From: Thermopolyspora sp044507605
GTDB taxonomy: Bacteria; Actinomycetota; Actinomycetes; Streptosporangiales; Streptosporangiaceae
NCBI GenBank assembly: GCA_044507605.1
Contig: JBIQJI010000005.1
Coordinates: 95,572-159,571, forward strand
Reading direction: 5' to 3'
Length of the DNA: 64,000 nt
A model generated the notes under the pieces. It saw nothing but the letters and a program-made list of their open reading frames with translations. It had not been told where the DNA came from and did no database searches. The translations under genes and the position numbers were made by a program. Shown here piece after piece: positions 42,736 through 52,173 of this stretch; within the stretch, counting starts at the first letter, position 1; every line of letters starts with the position of its first letter.

Positions 42736-44175
42736 ATGTACCAGTACGATTACGACACCCTGTTCATCGGCGGCGAATGGGTGCGCCCGGCCGGCACCGG
42801 CACCATCACCGTCGTCTCCCCGCACTCGGAGCAGCCGATCGGCCGGGCGCCCGAGGGCACCGCGGCCGACATGGACCGCGCGGTCGCCGCGGCGCGTGAG
42901 GCATTCGACCACGGGCCGTGGCCGCGCATGACGTTCGCCGAGCGGGCCGCGGTGCTCGGCCGGCTCGCCGGTCTTTACGGCGCCCGGCTGCCCGAGCTGG
43001 CCGAGCTGATCACCGCCGAGGTGGGTTCGCCGATCGCGTTCACGCGGCTGACCGCCGGCCAGCCGGCCGCCATGCTGCAGTTCTACGCCGAGTTCGGCGC
43101 GACGTTCCAGCAGGAGGATCAGCGGCCCGGCATGTTCGGCCCGTCGCTGGTGCGGCGCGAGCCCGTCGGCGTGGTGGCCGCGATCGTGCCGTGGAACGTG
43201 CCGCAGTTCTCCAGCGTGGCGAAGATCGCGCCGGCGCTGCTGGCGGGCTGCACGGTCGTGCTCAAGCCGGCGCCGGAGACGCCGCTGGACGCCTATCCGC
43301 TCGCCGAGCTGGCCCGTGAGGCGGGCCTGCCCGGCGGCGTGCTCAACATCGTCGCGGGCGGCCGTGAGGTGGGCGAGCATCTGGTGGCGCATCCGGGCGT
43401 CGACAAGGTGGCCTTCACCGGCTCGACGGCCGCGGGCCGCCGGGTGGGGGCGATCTGCGGGGAGCGGCTGAAGCGGGTGAGCCTGGAGCTGGGCGGCAAG
43501 TCGGCGGCGATCATCCTCGACGACGCCGACCTGACCGACATGATGGGCCTGTTCACCATCGCGTCGCTGATGAACAACGGCCAGTCCTGCGTGGCGCAGA
43601 CCCGCGTGCTCGCCTCCCGGGCCCGCTACGACGAGGTCGTCGACGCCGTGGCCGGCATGATGACCGCGCAGCGTGTCGGCGACCCGGCGGATCCGGCCAC
43701 CGGCATCGGCCCGCTGGTCGCCGAGCGGCAGCGCGAGCGGGTGGAGGGCTACATCAGGATCGGCGTGGACGAGGGCGCCAAGATCGTCGTGGGGGGCCTG
43801 GACCGGCCGCACGACCGGGGCTGGTACGTCGCCCCGACCCTGTTCGCGGGCGCCACCAACGACATGCGCATCGCGCGCGAGGAGATCTTCGGCCCGGTGC
43901 TCACGGTGATCCCGTACGACGACGAGGCCGACGCGATCCGCATCGCCAACGACAGCGACTACGGCCTGGCCGGCTCGGTCTGGACGGCCGACCCCGGGCA
44001 CGGCCTCGACGTGGCGCGGCAGGTGCGCGCGGGGACGTACGGCGTGAACTGCTTCACGCTGGACGTGAACGTGCCGTTCGGCGGCTACAAGGCCAGCGGG
44101 GTGGGCCGGGAGCTCGGCCCCGAGGGGCTCGCCGCCTACCTGGAGACCAAGACGATGATGCGCCTGGGCGGCTGA
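42736..44175 (+). CDS. NAD(P)-dependent aldehyde dehydrogenase
   Basis: A 479-residue ALDH. The cofactor/catalytic motifs are AIVPWNVPQFSSVAKIAPAL, VVLKPAPETPLDAYPLAELA, FTGSTAAGRRVG, the general base in SLELGGKSAAIILDDAD and the nucleophile Cys in MNNGQSCVAQTRVL. GGAGGG precedes ATG 42736. It could oxidise an aldehyde from the pathway or supply an acyl starter; the substrate is unknown. It stands before the TPR/acetyl-CoA carboxylase operon, 242 bp apart. Confidence 0.93.
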   Translation: MYQYDYDTLFIGGEWVRPAGTGTITVVSPHSEQPIGRAPEGTAADMDRAVAAAREAFDHGPWPRMTFAERAAVLGRLAGLYGARLPELAELITAEVGSPIAFTRLTAGQPAAMLQFYAEFGATFQQEDQRPGMFGPSLVRREPVGVVAAIVPWNVPQFSSVAKIAPALLAGCTVVLKPAPETPLDAYPLAELAREAGLPGGVLNIVAGGREVGEHLVAHPGVDKVAFTGSTAAGRRVGAICGERLKRVSLELGGKSAAIILDDADLTDMMGLFTIASLMNNGQSCVAQTRVLASRARYDEVVDAVAGMMTAQRVGDPADPATGIGPLVAERQRERVEGYIRIGVDEGAKIVVGGLDRPHDRGWYVAPTLFAGATNDMRIAREEIFGPVLTVIPYDDEADAIRIANDSDYGLAGSVWTADPGHGLDVARQVRAGTYGVNCFTLDVNVPFGGYKASGVGRELGPEGLAAYLETKTMMRLGG

Positions 44176-44258
44176 CCCGCGCCTGTGACCCCCGGTGACC
44201 CCACCCGGATGACCCTCACCCGGCTGACCGCTACCTGGCGTGCGCCCCACCCGGCCCG

Positions 44259-44300
44259 GGCCTGGCTCGGCCTGGCTCGGCTCGGCCTGGCCTGGCTCGG
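44259..44300. repeat. Short tandem repeat CCTGGCTCGG
   Basis: Three complete CCTGGCTCGG units and two partial ones lie in the spacer upstream of the TPR gene. The rest of the spacer probably carries the operon promoter, although no clear -35/-10 pair could be picked. Confidence 0.7.
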
Positions 44301-44417
44301 GCGCCGGGCAGCTGCGCCGGCGTTCAAATCGGGACCTTGGACCCGAAATCCTGGCGAGTCGTACGTTAGCCGGGCAGAACCTGCTTGTCCTGCGGATCCG
44401 TGCTAGCGGAGGTTGGC

Positions 44418-45305
44418 GTGGACGTACATGTAGACGATCTCGCCCAGCGAGCCGGCGATGCCTTCGACGCGGCGGACTATCAGGCGAGTTATCTCCTGGC
44501 CCTCGACGGGCTGCGCGACAGCCCGGAGCACGCCGGGCTGCTCGGGCTCGCCGGTCGTGCCGCGATGGAGCTCGGCCTCGACGACGCGGCCGGCTATCTC
44601 GGCAGGCTCGTCGCCCAGGTGCCGCACGACGCCTCGGCGTGGCGCGACCTCGCGATGGCGCTGCTCGGCTCGGCCGACACCGACGGGGCCGAGCAGGCGC
44701 TGCGCACGGCCCTGCGGCTCGACCCCGGAGAGCCCGCGGCCCGGGTCGGTCTCGGCCACATCGCCTACCTGGGCGGCGCGGTCGAGGAGGCCGACCGGCT
44801 GCTGTGGGAGGCGGCGCGGCTGGCCCCCACCGACATCGCGCCGCTGCGGAGCCTGGTCGAGATGCACCGGCTCCGGGGCCGCCCGCAGGCGGCGCTCGAC
44901 GCGGCCGCCGAGCTCGCCCGCCGCGCGCCGGAGGACGTGCTGGCGCGCCTGGACCTCGCCGACCTGCATCTGGCGCTGGGCAACACCGCCGAGTCGCTGG
45001 CGGAGTATCGGCGGCTGCGCGAGCTCGACGTCGAGCACGCCGGCTATCTCGTCCACGGCATGATCGAGGCCGAGATCCAGCGGGAGCGCTGGCGGCGCGC
45101 GCTGGATCTGGCGATCACGGCGACCGCCCTCGACCGGCACCGGCTCACGACCGACGTGCTGGCCCTCGTCAGTGCCCGGCTGTTCGGTGAAGGGGACCGG
45201 CCGCCGCCGGACGTCGCCGACGTCCGGGCCCGCCTGGGGGAGCAGCGCGCCATCCACCGCAGGCTGCACGCCGAGGCGCTCGCCTCAGGGAGGAACGAAA
45301 CGTGA
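44418..45305 (+). CDS. Tetratricopeptide-repeat protein
   Basis: A 295-residue protein made of consecutive TPR-like helical hairpins, for example SYLLALDGLRDSPEHAGLLG, GAEQALRTALRLDPGEPAAR and ESLAEYRRLRELDVEHAGYL. GTG 44418 has CGGAGG 7 bp upstream. It has no membrane segment or enzyme motif and probably acts as a scaffold. Its stop overlaps the acetyl-CoA carboxylase gene (GTGA), suggesting it works with that complex. Confidence 0.85.
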   Translation: MDVHVDDLAQRAGDAFDAADYQASYLLALDGLRDSPEHAGLLGLAGRAAMELGLDDAAGYLGRLVAQVPHDASAWRDLAMALLGSADTDGAEQALRTALRLDPGEPAARVGLGHIAYLGGAVEEADRLLWEAARLAPTDIAPLRSLVEMHRLRGRPQAALDAAAELARRAPEDVLARLDLADLHLALGNTAESLAEYRRLRELDVEHAGYLVHGMIEAEIQRERWRRALDLAITATALDRHRLTTDVLALVSARLFGEGDRPPPDVADVRARLGEQRAIHRRLHAEALASGRNET

Positions 45306-47035
45306 GGCAGGAACTCGCGCCCGCCGCCGGCACGCGGGCACCCACGTCCGGCGCACGGCCCACCGAGACCGTGCAATGGATCAAATGTCCTTCTTGTGAC
45401 GCATTTCTGTACATCAAGCGGCTGGAGCGCAATTTGCGGGTCTGCCCGGAGTGCCGGTACCACTTCCGGCTCTCCGTCGCCGACCGCATCGCCCAGCTGC
45501 TCGACGACGGCGAGCTGGACGAGCGCGGCCAGGACGTCGAGACCGTCGACGTCCTCGGCTTCGTCGACTCCAAGCCGTACACCGACCGGCTGGAGCAGGC
45601 CCGCCGCAAGACCGGCAGGCGCGACGCCGCCAGCTACGGGCTCGGCAGCATCGGCGGCTGCCCCGTCATCGTCGCCGCCATGGACTTCGGCTTCATGGGC
45701 GGCAGCATGGGCGGCGCCGTGGGGGAGATCATCACCCGCGCCGCCGAGGAGGCCCTGGAGACCCGCACCCCGCTGCTCCTCATCACCGCCTCGGGCGGGG
45801 CGCGCATGCAGGAGGGCTGCGTCTCCCTCATGCAGCTCGCCAAGACCAGCCAGACCCTCGCCCGCCTCAAGGACGCCGGCGTGCTGTGCGTCTGCCTGCT
45901 CACCGACCCCACGTTCGGCGGCGTCACCGCCTCGTACGCGATGCTCGGCGACGTGCTGATCGCCGAGCCCGGTGCGCTGATCGGCTTCGCCGGGCCCCAG
46001 GTGATCGAGCAGACCATCAGGCAGCAGCTGCCGGAGGGCTTCCAGACCGCGGAGTTCCTGCTGGAACACGGCATGCTCGACCTGGTCGCGCCCCGCGAGA
46101 ACCTCCGCCAGACGCTCACCAAGCTGCTGCGCATGCACGCGGCGAGCCGGCCCGACCGGCTCCCGCAGGGCGAGGGCGCCCCCGTCGTCACCGACCCCGC
46201 CGCCCTGCCGCTGCGCGACGCCTGGGACGTGGTGCGGCTCGCCCGCGACCTCGGCCGGCCCACCACCCTGGAGTACGCCGCCCTCATCTGCGACGACTTC
46301 CTGGAGCTGCAGGGCGACCGGCTGTACGGCGAGAACTCCTCCATCGTCGGCGGCCTCGGCACCCTGGCCGGCCGCACGGTCATGCTCATCGGCCACCAGA
46401 AGGGCCACAGCACCGCCGACCTGGTGGCCCGCAACTTCGGCATGCCCGAGCCGGAGGGCTACCGCAAGGCCATGCGCCTGATGGCGTACGCCGCGCGGTT
46501 CGGCATCCCGGTCGTGACCCTGGTCGACACGCCGGGGGCGTACCCGGGGCTCGGCGCGGAGGAGCGCGGCCAGGCCGTGGCCATCGCGCAGAGCATCATG
46601 GAGATGGCCCGGCTGCCGGTGCCCATCGTGACGGTCGTGACCGGCGAGGGCGGCAGCGGCGGCGCCCTCGCGCTCGCGGTCGGCGACCGCGTGCTGATGA
46701 TGGAGAACGCCTACTACTCGGTGATCAGCCCCGAGGGCTGCTCGGTGATCCTCTGGCGCAACGCCGCCGAGGCGGCCAAAGCGGCCGAGGCCCTGCGCGT
46801 CCGGGCGAGCGAACTGCTCCGGCTCCGGATCATGGACGCGGTCGTGCCGGAACCGGAGGGCGGCGCGCACACCGACCCGGTGGCCGCCGCGGCGAACCTC
46901 AAGGAGGCGCTGGTGACCTGCCTGAACGAACTGCTGCCGCTCCCGGCGGACGCCCTGCTGGAGGCCCGCTACCAGCGGTTCCGGCTGTTCGGCACGCCGG
47001 GCAGGCAGCCTGTCCTGGGGGAGCCCGACCGATGA
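45302..47035 (+). CDS. Acetyl-CoA carboxylase carboxyltransferase, AccD-AccA fusion
   Basis: A 577-residue fusion of the beta and alpha carboxyltransferase subunits. The beta half (about 15-285) opens with the AccD zinc finger (KCPSCDAFLYIKR then RVCPECRYHF) and has the crotonase-like core ITASGGARMQEGCVSLMQ. The alpha half (about 300-577) has LYGENSSIVGGLGTLAG, GHQKGHSTADLVARNFGMPE and VTGEGGSGGALALAVGD. It transfers CO2 from carboxybiotin to acetyl-CoA, giving malonyl-CoA. Most actinomycetes rely on AccA3/AccD5-type enzymes, so a cluster-borne E. coli-type enzyme points to dedicated malonyl supply. Confidence 0.94.
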   Translation: MRQELAPAAGTRAPTSGARPTETVQWIKCPSCDAFLYIKRLERNLRVCPECRYHFRLSVADRIAQLLDDGELDERGQDVETVDVLGFVDSKPYTDRLEQARRKTGRRDAASYGLGSIGGCPVIVAAMDFGFMGGSMGGAVGEIITRAAEEALETRTPLLLITASGGARMQEGCVSLMQLAKTSQTLARLKDAGVLCVCLLTDPTFGGVTASYAMLGDVLIAEPGALIGFAGPQVIEQTIRQQLPEGFQTAEFLLEHGMLDLVAPRENLRQTLTKLLRMHAASRPDRLPQGEGAPVVTDPAALPLRDAWDVVRLARDLGRPTTLEYAALICDDFLELQGDRLYGENSSIVGGLGTLAGRTVMLIGHQKGHSTADLVARNFGMPEPEGYRKAMRLMAYAARFGIPVVTLVDTPGAYPGLGAEERGQAVAIAQSIMEMARLPVPIVTVVTGEGGSGGALALAVGDRVLMMENAYYSVISPEGCSVILWRNAAEAAKAAEALRVRASELLRLRIMDAVVPEPEGGAHTDPVAAAANLKEALVTCLNELLPLPADALLEARYQRFRLFGTPGRQPVLGEPDR

Positions 47036-47622
47036 GCGAGACGATGAGCGACACGACGACGAGCACGACGAGCACGACGAGCGGCGCGACGAACGGTGAC
47101 GCGACGAACGGCACGGCGACGCCCGGAACCGGCGAGCACCCCCTGGACGCCCTGTCCAGGCACGCCCGCGCCCTGGCCGCCTCGCTGCCCGGCGGGCTGA
47201 GCCGGCTGACCGTCACGGCCGGGGACCACCGGGTGGAGGCCGAGTGGCACGCCGGCGACGCCGCCCCCGGTGCGTACGCGGCCCCGGCCGCCGCGCCCGC
47301 CGCCGCATCGGCCGCGGCATCGGCCGCCGGGACGGTCGCGGCGGCGGAGCCGGAGCCGGCCGAGCGGTTCGCGGGCCACGTCGTGGCGGCCCCGCTGGTC
47401 GGCACCTTCTACCGCTCCCCGGAGCCGGGGGCGCCGCCGTTCGTGAGCGAAGGCGACGTCGTGGAGGTCGGCCAGGAACTCGCGATCGTCGAGGCCATGA
47501 AGATCATGAACCGGATCGAGGCCGACCACGCCGGTCGCGTCGTCAAGATCCTGCCCAGCGACGGCGAGCTCGTCGAGTTCGGCCAGGAGCTGATGCTCAT
47601 CGAGCCCGTAGACCCGGAGTGA
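47032..47622 (+). CDS. accB: Biotin carboxyl carrier protein
   Basis: A 196-residue carrier. The C-terminal biotinyl domain has VVAAPLVGTFYRSPEPGAPP and the biotin site IVEAMKIMNRIEA with the modified Lys. The first 40 residues are a Thr/Ser/Gly-rich run and residues 75-110 are an Ala/Pro linker, as in AccB. The ATG overlaps the AccD-AccA stop (ATGA). Biotin on this protein shuttles CO2 from AccC to the carboxyltransferase. Confidence 0.94.
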   Translation: MSETMSDTTTSTTSTTSGATNGDATNGTATPGTGEHPLDALSRHARALAASLPGGLSRLTVTAGDHRVEAEWHAGDAAPGAYAAPAAAPAAASAAASAAGTVAAAEPEPAERFAGHVVAAPLVGTFYRSPEPGAPPFVSEGDVVEVGQELAIVEAMKIMNRIEADHAGRVVKILPSDGELVEFGQELMLIEPVDPE

Positions 47623-47632
47623 CGAGGCCGCC

Positions 47633-48982
47633 ATGGTGGAGAAGGTCCTGATCGCCAACCGCGGCGAGATCGCGCTGCGCGTCGCCCGGGCCTGCCGCGA
47701 GCTCGGCATCGCCTGCGTGGCCGTCTATTCCGCCGCCGACGCCGACTCGGCGGTGGTCCGCTTCGCCGACGAGGCGGTCCGTATCGGGCCGCCGGCCGCC
47801 GCGCGCAGCTACCTGCACATTCCGAGCATCATCGGCGCCGCCCTCAAGACCGGGGCCGACGCCATCCACCCGGGGTACGGGTTTCTCTCCGAGGATCCCT
47901 ACTTCGCCGAGATCTGCGCCGAGCACGGCATCACGTTCATCGGCCCGCGCCCCGAGGTCATGGAGCGGATGGGCAACAAGGCGAGCGCGCGGCAGCTGAT
48001 GACGGAGGCCGGCCTGCCCCTGCTGCCGGGCACCATCGAGCCGGTCGCCACCGCCGACGAGGCGCAGGCCGTGGCCGACGAGATCGGCTACCCGGTCATC
48101 ATCAAGGCCGCGGCCGGGGGCGGCGGCCGGGGCATGACGGTGGTGTCGCGGCGCGACGACCTGCGCCGCGCGTACCAGACGACGCGGGCGCAGGCGCAGG
48201 CCGTGTTCAAGGACAGCGCCGTCTACATCGAACGCTACCTGCGCACCGCACGGCACACCGAGATCCAGATCGTGTGCGACGAGCACGGCAACGGCATCCA
48301 CCTCGGCGAGCGCGACTGCTCGGTGCAGCGCCGCCACCAGAAGCTCATCGAGGAGGCGCCGTCGATCCACCTCACGCCCGAGCTGCGCGACACCATGGGC
48401 TCGATCGCGGTGAAGGGCGCGCTGTCGGTCGGCTACACCGGGGCGGGCACGATGGAGTTCCTGCTCGACGACGAGGGCCGGTTCTGGTTCATGGAGATGA
48501 ACACCCGGATCCAGGTCGAGCACCCGGTGAGCGAGATGGTCACCGGCATCGACCTGATCAAGGAGCAGATCCGGGTCGCCGAGGGCGCGCCGCTGTCGTA
48601 CACGCAGGACGAGGTGCGGCTCACCGGCCACGCGATCGAGTGCCGCGTCAACGCCGAGGACCCCGATCGCGGCTTCGCCCCGGCCGCCGGCCGCCTCGCC
48701 GAGTACGACCCGCCGGGCGGCCCCTGGACCCGCGTCGACTCGCACTGTCACCAGGGCTGGACGGTCAGCCCCTACTACGACTCGCTCATCGCCAAGCTGA
48801 TCGTGTGGGCGCCCGACCGGGGCGAGGCCCTGGACCGGATGGCCCGCGCGCTGTCGGAGTTCCGCATCGAGGGGCCGGGCATGCGGACCACGATCGGGTT
48901 CCACCAGCGGGTCCTCGCTCACCCGGTGTTCCGCTCGGGCGATTTCTACACCGACTTCATCGACCGCCACATGGCGGGATGA
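47633..48982 (+). CDS. accC: Biotin carboxylase
   Basis: A 449-residue ATP-dependent biotin carboxylase. It starts KVLIANRGEIALRVARACRE and contains the ATP lid KAAAGGGGRGMTVVSRRDD. It also has the CPSase-type signature FWFMEMNTRIQVEHPVSEM and the biotin-site RVNAEDPDRGFAPAAGRL. It has no fused biotinyl domain, matching the separate accB just upstream. Length equals that of E. coli AccC. With the two preceding genes it completes an acetyl-CoA carboxylase. Confidence 0.96.
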   Translation: MVEKVLIANRGEIALRVARACRELGIACVAVYSAADADSAVVRFADEAVRIGPPAAARSYLHIPSIIGAALKTGADAIHPGYGFLSEDPYFAEICAEHGITFIGPRPEVMERMGNKASARQLMTEAGLPLLPGTIEPVATADEAQAVADEIGYPVIIKAAAGGGGRGMTVVSRRDDLRRAYQTTRAQAQAVFKDSAVYIERYLRTARHTEIQIVCDEHGNGIHLGERDCSVQRRHQKLIEEAPSIHLTPELRDTMGSIAVKGALSVGYTGAGTMEFLLDDEGRFWFMEMNTRIQVEHPVSEMVTGIDLIKEQIRVAEGAPLSYTQDEVRLTGHAIECRVNAEDPDRGFAPAAGRLAEYDPPGGPWTRVDSHCHQGWTVSPYYDSLIAKLIVWAPDRGEALDRMARALSEFRIEGPGMRTTIGFHQRVLAHPVFRSGDFYTDFIDRHMAG

Positions 48983-49072
48983 GCCCGCCGGGGGCGGTGG
49001 GAGGGCCGGCAGAGCGCCACAGGAGTCCCCTGCGAGCGGCATGGCCTGTCTGACACGAGGAAGGAAGCCCCG

Positions 49073-49696
49073 ATGATCTCGACAACGCTCGGGTCCGCCC
49101 CCCAGGAGCCGGTGGCGCGGGCCGCGGCACTGGAGGAGCTGCTGAAGGAGGAGGTGGCGGCCCGCAAGCGGCTGGTGGACGTGGCCGTCACGCTCAACTC
49201 CACGCTCGACGGCAAGAAGCTGCTGCAGTTCATCATGACGTCGGCGGCCGAGCTGCTCGACGCCGAGACCAGCTCGCTGATGCTCCTCGACGAGGACACC
49301 GGCGAGCTCGTCATCGAGGTGGCGACCGGCGACTCCGGGCGCAAGGCCGTGCGGCAGCGCGTCCCGCGCGGGGCCGGCATCGCCGGCTGGGCGCTCGCCA
49401 ACCACCAGGTCGCCATCGTCGACGACGTGACCACCGACCCACGCCACTTCATGGAGGTCGGCGTGTCGATCGACTTCGAGACCCGCACCATCCTGGCCGT
49501 GCCGCTGTTCGCCAAAGACCGCCCGATCGGCGTGGTCGAGGTCATCAACAAGCACGGCGACCACGGGTTCACCGAGCGCGACGCCGAGCTGGCCCAGGCC
49601 TTCGCCGGGCTGGCGGCCATCGCCATCGACAACGCCAACCTCTACGCCCAGCTGGCCGACGCCGTCGTGACGGCCCGCATCTCCTACCGCCTTTGA
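49073..49696 (+). CDS. GAF-domain protein
   Basis: A 207-residue cytoplasmic protein with an N-terminal coiled stretch (ALEELLKEEVAARKRLVDVA) and one GAF domain (about 45-195: AETSSLMLLDEDTGELVIEV, GAGIAGWALANHQVAIVDDV, VPLFAKDRPIGVVEVINKHG). No output domain is attached. ATG 49073 has AGGAAGGA upstream. Between accC and phosphoketolase, it may sense a metabolite or gas for this carbon-supply block. Confidence 0.9.
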   Translation: MISTTLGSAPQEPVARAAALEELLKEEVAARKRLVDVAVTLNSTLDGKKLLQFIMTSAAELLDAETSSLMLLDEDTGELVIEVATGDSGRKAVRQRVPRGAGIAGWALANHQVAIVDDVTTDPRHFMEVGVSIDFETRTILAVPLFAKDRPIGVVEVINKHGDHGFTERDAELAQAFAGLAAIAIDNANLYAQLADAVVTARISYRL

Positions 49697-49739
49697 CCAC
49701 AACGTTCCGGGTTCGTCACCAACAGAGGAAGGCGCGGCG

Positions 49740-52115
49740 ATGACCACGACCGAACCCACCACCAATGTCCTCACCGAGGCCGACGTCGGGCTGATCGACG
49801 CCTACTGGCGCGCGGCCAACTACCTGTCGGTAGGGCAGATCTACCTGCTCGACAACCCGCTGCTGCGCGAGCCGTTACGGCCCGAGCACATCAAACCCCG
49901 CCAGCTCGGCCACTGGGGCACCACACCCGGGCTGAACCTGATCTACGCCCACATGAACCGGCTCATCCGGGCGCACGACCTGAACGCCATCTTCATCACC
50001 GGCCCGGGCCACGGCGGCCCGGGCCTCGTCGCGAACGCCTACCTCGAAGGCACCTACGGCGAGGTCTACCACCACATCGACCAGAGCGAGGACGGGATGC
50101 GCATCCTGTTCCGGGAGTTCTCGTTCCCGGGCGGGATACCGAGCCACGTGGCCCCCGAGGTGCCCGGCTCCGTCCACGAGGGCGGCGAGCTCGGCTACGC
50201 CCTCGTCCACGCGTACGGCGCCGCCTTCGACAACCCCGACCTGCTCGTGTGCTGCGTCGTCGGCGACGGCGAGGCCGAGACCGGGCCGCTGGCCGCGAGC
50301 TGGCACTCCAACAAGTTCCTCGACCCGGCCCGCGACGGCGCGGTGCTGCCGATCCTGCACCTGAACGGCTACAAGATCGCCAATCCGACGGTGCTGGCCC
50401 GGATCCCCGAGCATGAGCTGGTCAGCCTGCTGGAAGGCTACGGGCACCGCCCGTACATCGTGTCCGGCGACGACCCGGCCGACGTGCACCGGCAGCTCGC
50501 GGCGGCGCTGGAGGCGGCGTACAAGCAGATCGCCACGATCCAGTGGCAGGCCCGGCAGCGCCGGCTGCGCGGCCGGCCGACCTGGCCGATGATCGTGCTG
50601 CGCACGCCGAAAGGCTGGACCGGGCCGAAAGAGGTCGACGGGGAGCGGGTCGAGGGCAGCTGGCGGTCCCACCAGGTGCCGCTGCCCGAGGTGCGCACCA
50701 ACCCCGAGCACCTGGCCGAGCTGGAGCGGTGGCTGCGCTCCTACCGGCCCGAGGAGCTGTTCGACGCGACCGGGGCGCTGGTCGACGACCTCGCCGAGCT
50801 GCCGCCCCGCGGCGCGCGGCGGATGAGCGCCAGCCCGCACGCCAACGGCGGGCTGCTGCTGCGCGACCTGCGGCTGCCCGACTTCCGCGACTACCGGGTC
50901 GAGGTGACGGCGCCCGGCGCGGTGGCGAGCGAACCCACGCGTGTGCTGGGGCGCTGGCTGCGCGACGTGGTCGCCGCCAACCAGGAGACGTTCCGGCTGT
51001 TCGGGCCCGACGAGACGGCCTCCAACCGGCTCTCGGCCGTCTTCGAGGTCACCGACCGCACCTGGAACGCCGCCCCCGAGCCCGGCGACACCGACCTCGC
51101 GCCGACCGGCCGGGTCATGGAGGTGCTCAGCGAGCACCTGTGCCAGGGCTGGCTGGAGGGCTACCTGCTGACCGGGCGGCACGGGCTGTTCAACTGCTAC
51201 GAGGCGTTCATCCACATCGTCGACTCGATGTTCAACCAGCACGCCAAATGGCTGAAGGTGACGCGGGGCATCCCCTGGCGCAGCCCCATCGCGTCGCTCA
51301 ACTACCTGCTGTCGTCGCACGTCTGGCGGCAGGACCACAACGGCTTCAGCCACCAGGACCCCGGGTTCATCGACCACGTGGTGAACAAGAAGGCCGAGAT
51401 CATCCGGGTCTACCTGCCGCCCGACGCCAACACGCTGCTCGCCGTCGCCGACGACTGCCTGCGCAGCCGCGACTTCGTCAACGTCATCGTCGCCGGCAAG
51501 AACCCCGGCCCGACCTGGCTGTCGATGGACCAGGCCATCGCCCACTGCGAGCGCGGCATCGGCGTGTGGGAGTGGGCCGGCACCGACCGAGGCGGCGAGC
51601 CCGACGTGGTGCTCGCCTGCGCCGGCGACGTGCCGACGCTGGAGACCCTGGCCGCCGCCGACCTGCTGCGGCGCCACCTGCCGCAGCTGAAGGTCCGCGT
51701 CGTCAACGTCGTCGACCTCATGCGGCTGCAGACCGAGACCGAGCACCCGCACGGCCTGTCCGACACAGAGTACGACGCCCTGTTCACCCGCGACCGGCAG
51801 GTCGTGTTCGCCTTCCACGGCTACCCCTGGCTGATCCACCGGCTCACCTACCGGCGGCACAACCACCAGAACATGCACGTGCGCGGCTACCGCGAAGAAG
51901 GCACCACGACCACGCCGTTCGACATGGTCATGCTCAACGACCTCGACCGCTACCACCTCGTCATCGACGTCATCGACCGGGTGCCCGGCCTGGGCGTCGC
52001 CGCGGCCGGGCTGCGCCAGCGCATGGTCGACGCCCGCCTGTGGGCCCACCGCTACACCCGCGACCACGGCGAGGACGCCCCCGAGATCCGCGACTGGACC
52101 TGGCCCGCCGCCTGA
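49740..52115 (+). CDS. xfp: Xylulose-5-phosphate/fructose-6-phosphate phosphoketolase
   Basis: A 791-residue thiamine-diphosphate enzyme that splits xylulose 5-phosphate (and often fructose 6-phosphate) with phosphate into acetyl phosphate plus a sugar phosphate. The family signature ITGPGHGGPGLVANAYLEGT is near residue 85, the ThDP/Mg motif is VVGDGEAETGPLAASWHSNK, and the second signature is SSHVWRQDHNGFSHQDPGF. AGAGGAAGG precedes ATG 49740. With acetate kinase at 56423-57664 it forms a short route from pentose phosphates to acetyl units. A strong palindromic terminator follows. Confidence 0.96.
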   Translation: MTTTEPTTNVLTEADVGLIDAYWRAANYLSVGQIYLLDNPLLREPLRPEHIKPRQLGHWGTTPGLNLIYAHMNRLIRAHDLNAIFITGPGHGGPGLVANAYLEGTYGEVYHHIDQSEDGMRILFREFSFPGGIPSHVAPEVPGSVHEGGELGYALVHAYGAAFDNPDLLVCCVVGDGEAETGPLAASWHSNKFLDPARDGAVLPILHLNGYKIANPTVLARIPEHELVSLLEGYGHRPYIVSGDDPADVHRQLAAALEAAYKQIATIQWQARQRRLRGRPTWPMIVLRTPKGWTGPKEVDGERVEGSWRSHQVPLPEVRTNPEHLAELERWLRSYRPEELFDATGALVDDLAELPPRGARRMSASPHANGGLLLRDLRLPDFRDYRVEVTAPGAVASEPTRVLGRWLRDVVAANQETFRLFGPDETASNRLSAVFEVTDRTWNAAPEPGDTDLAPTGRVMEVLSEHLCQGWLEGYLLTGRHGLFNCYEAFIHIVDSMFNQHAKWLKVTRGIPWRSPIASLNYLLSSHVWRQDHNGFSHQDPGFIDHVVNKKAEIIRVYLPPDANTLLAVADDCLRSRDFVNVIVAGKNPGPTWLSMDQAIAHCERGIGVWEWAGTDRGGEPDVVLACAGDVPTLETLAAADLLRRHLPQLKVRVVNVVDLMRLQTETEHPHGLSDTEYDALFTRDRQVVFAFHGYPWLIHRLTYRRHNHQNMHVRGYREEGTTTTPFDMVMLNDLDRYHLVIDVIDRVPGLGVAAAGLRQRMVDARLWAHRYTRDHGEDAPEIRDWTWPAA

Positions 52116-52129
52116 CCTGGCGACATGGG

Positions 52130-52159
52130 AAAGCCGCCGCCCGGCCGGGCGGCGGCTTT
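52130..52159. terminator. Perfect 30-nt palindromic terminator
   Basis: Bases 52130-52144 pair fully with 52145-52159, starting AAAGCCGCC and ending in TTT, with one further T. It lies between the converging phosphoketolase and MFS genes and has A/T flanks suited to termination in both directions. Confidence 0.88.
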
Positions 52160-52173
52160 TCGCGTACCGGGTC

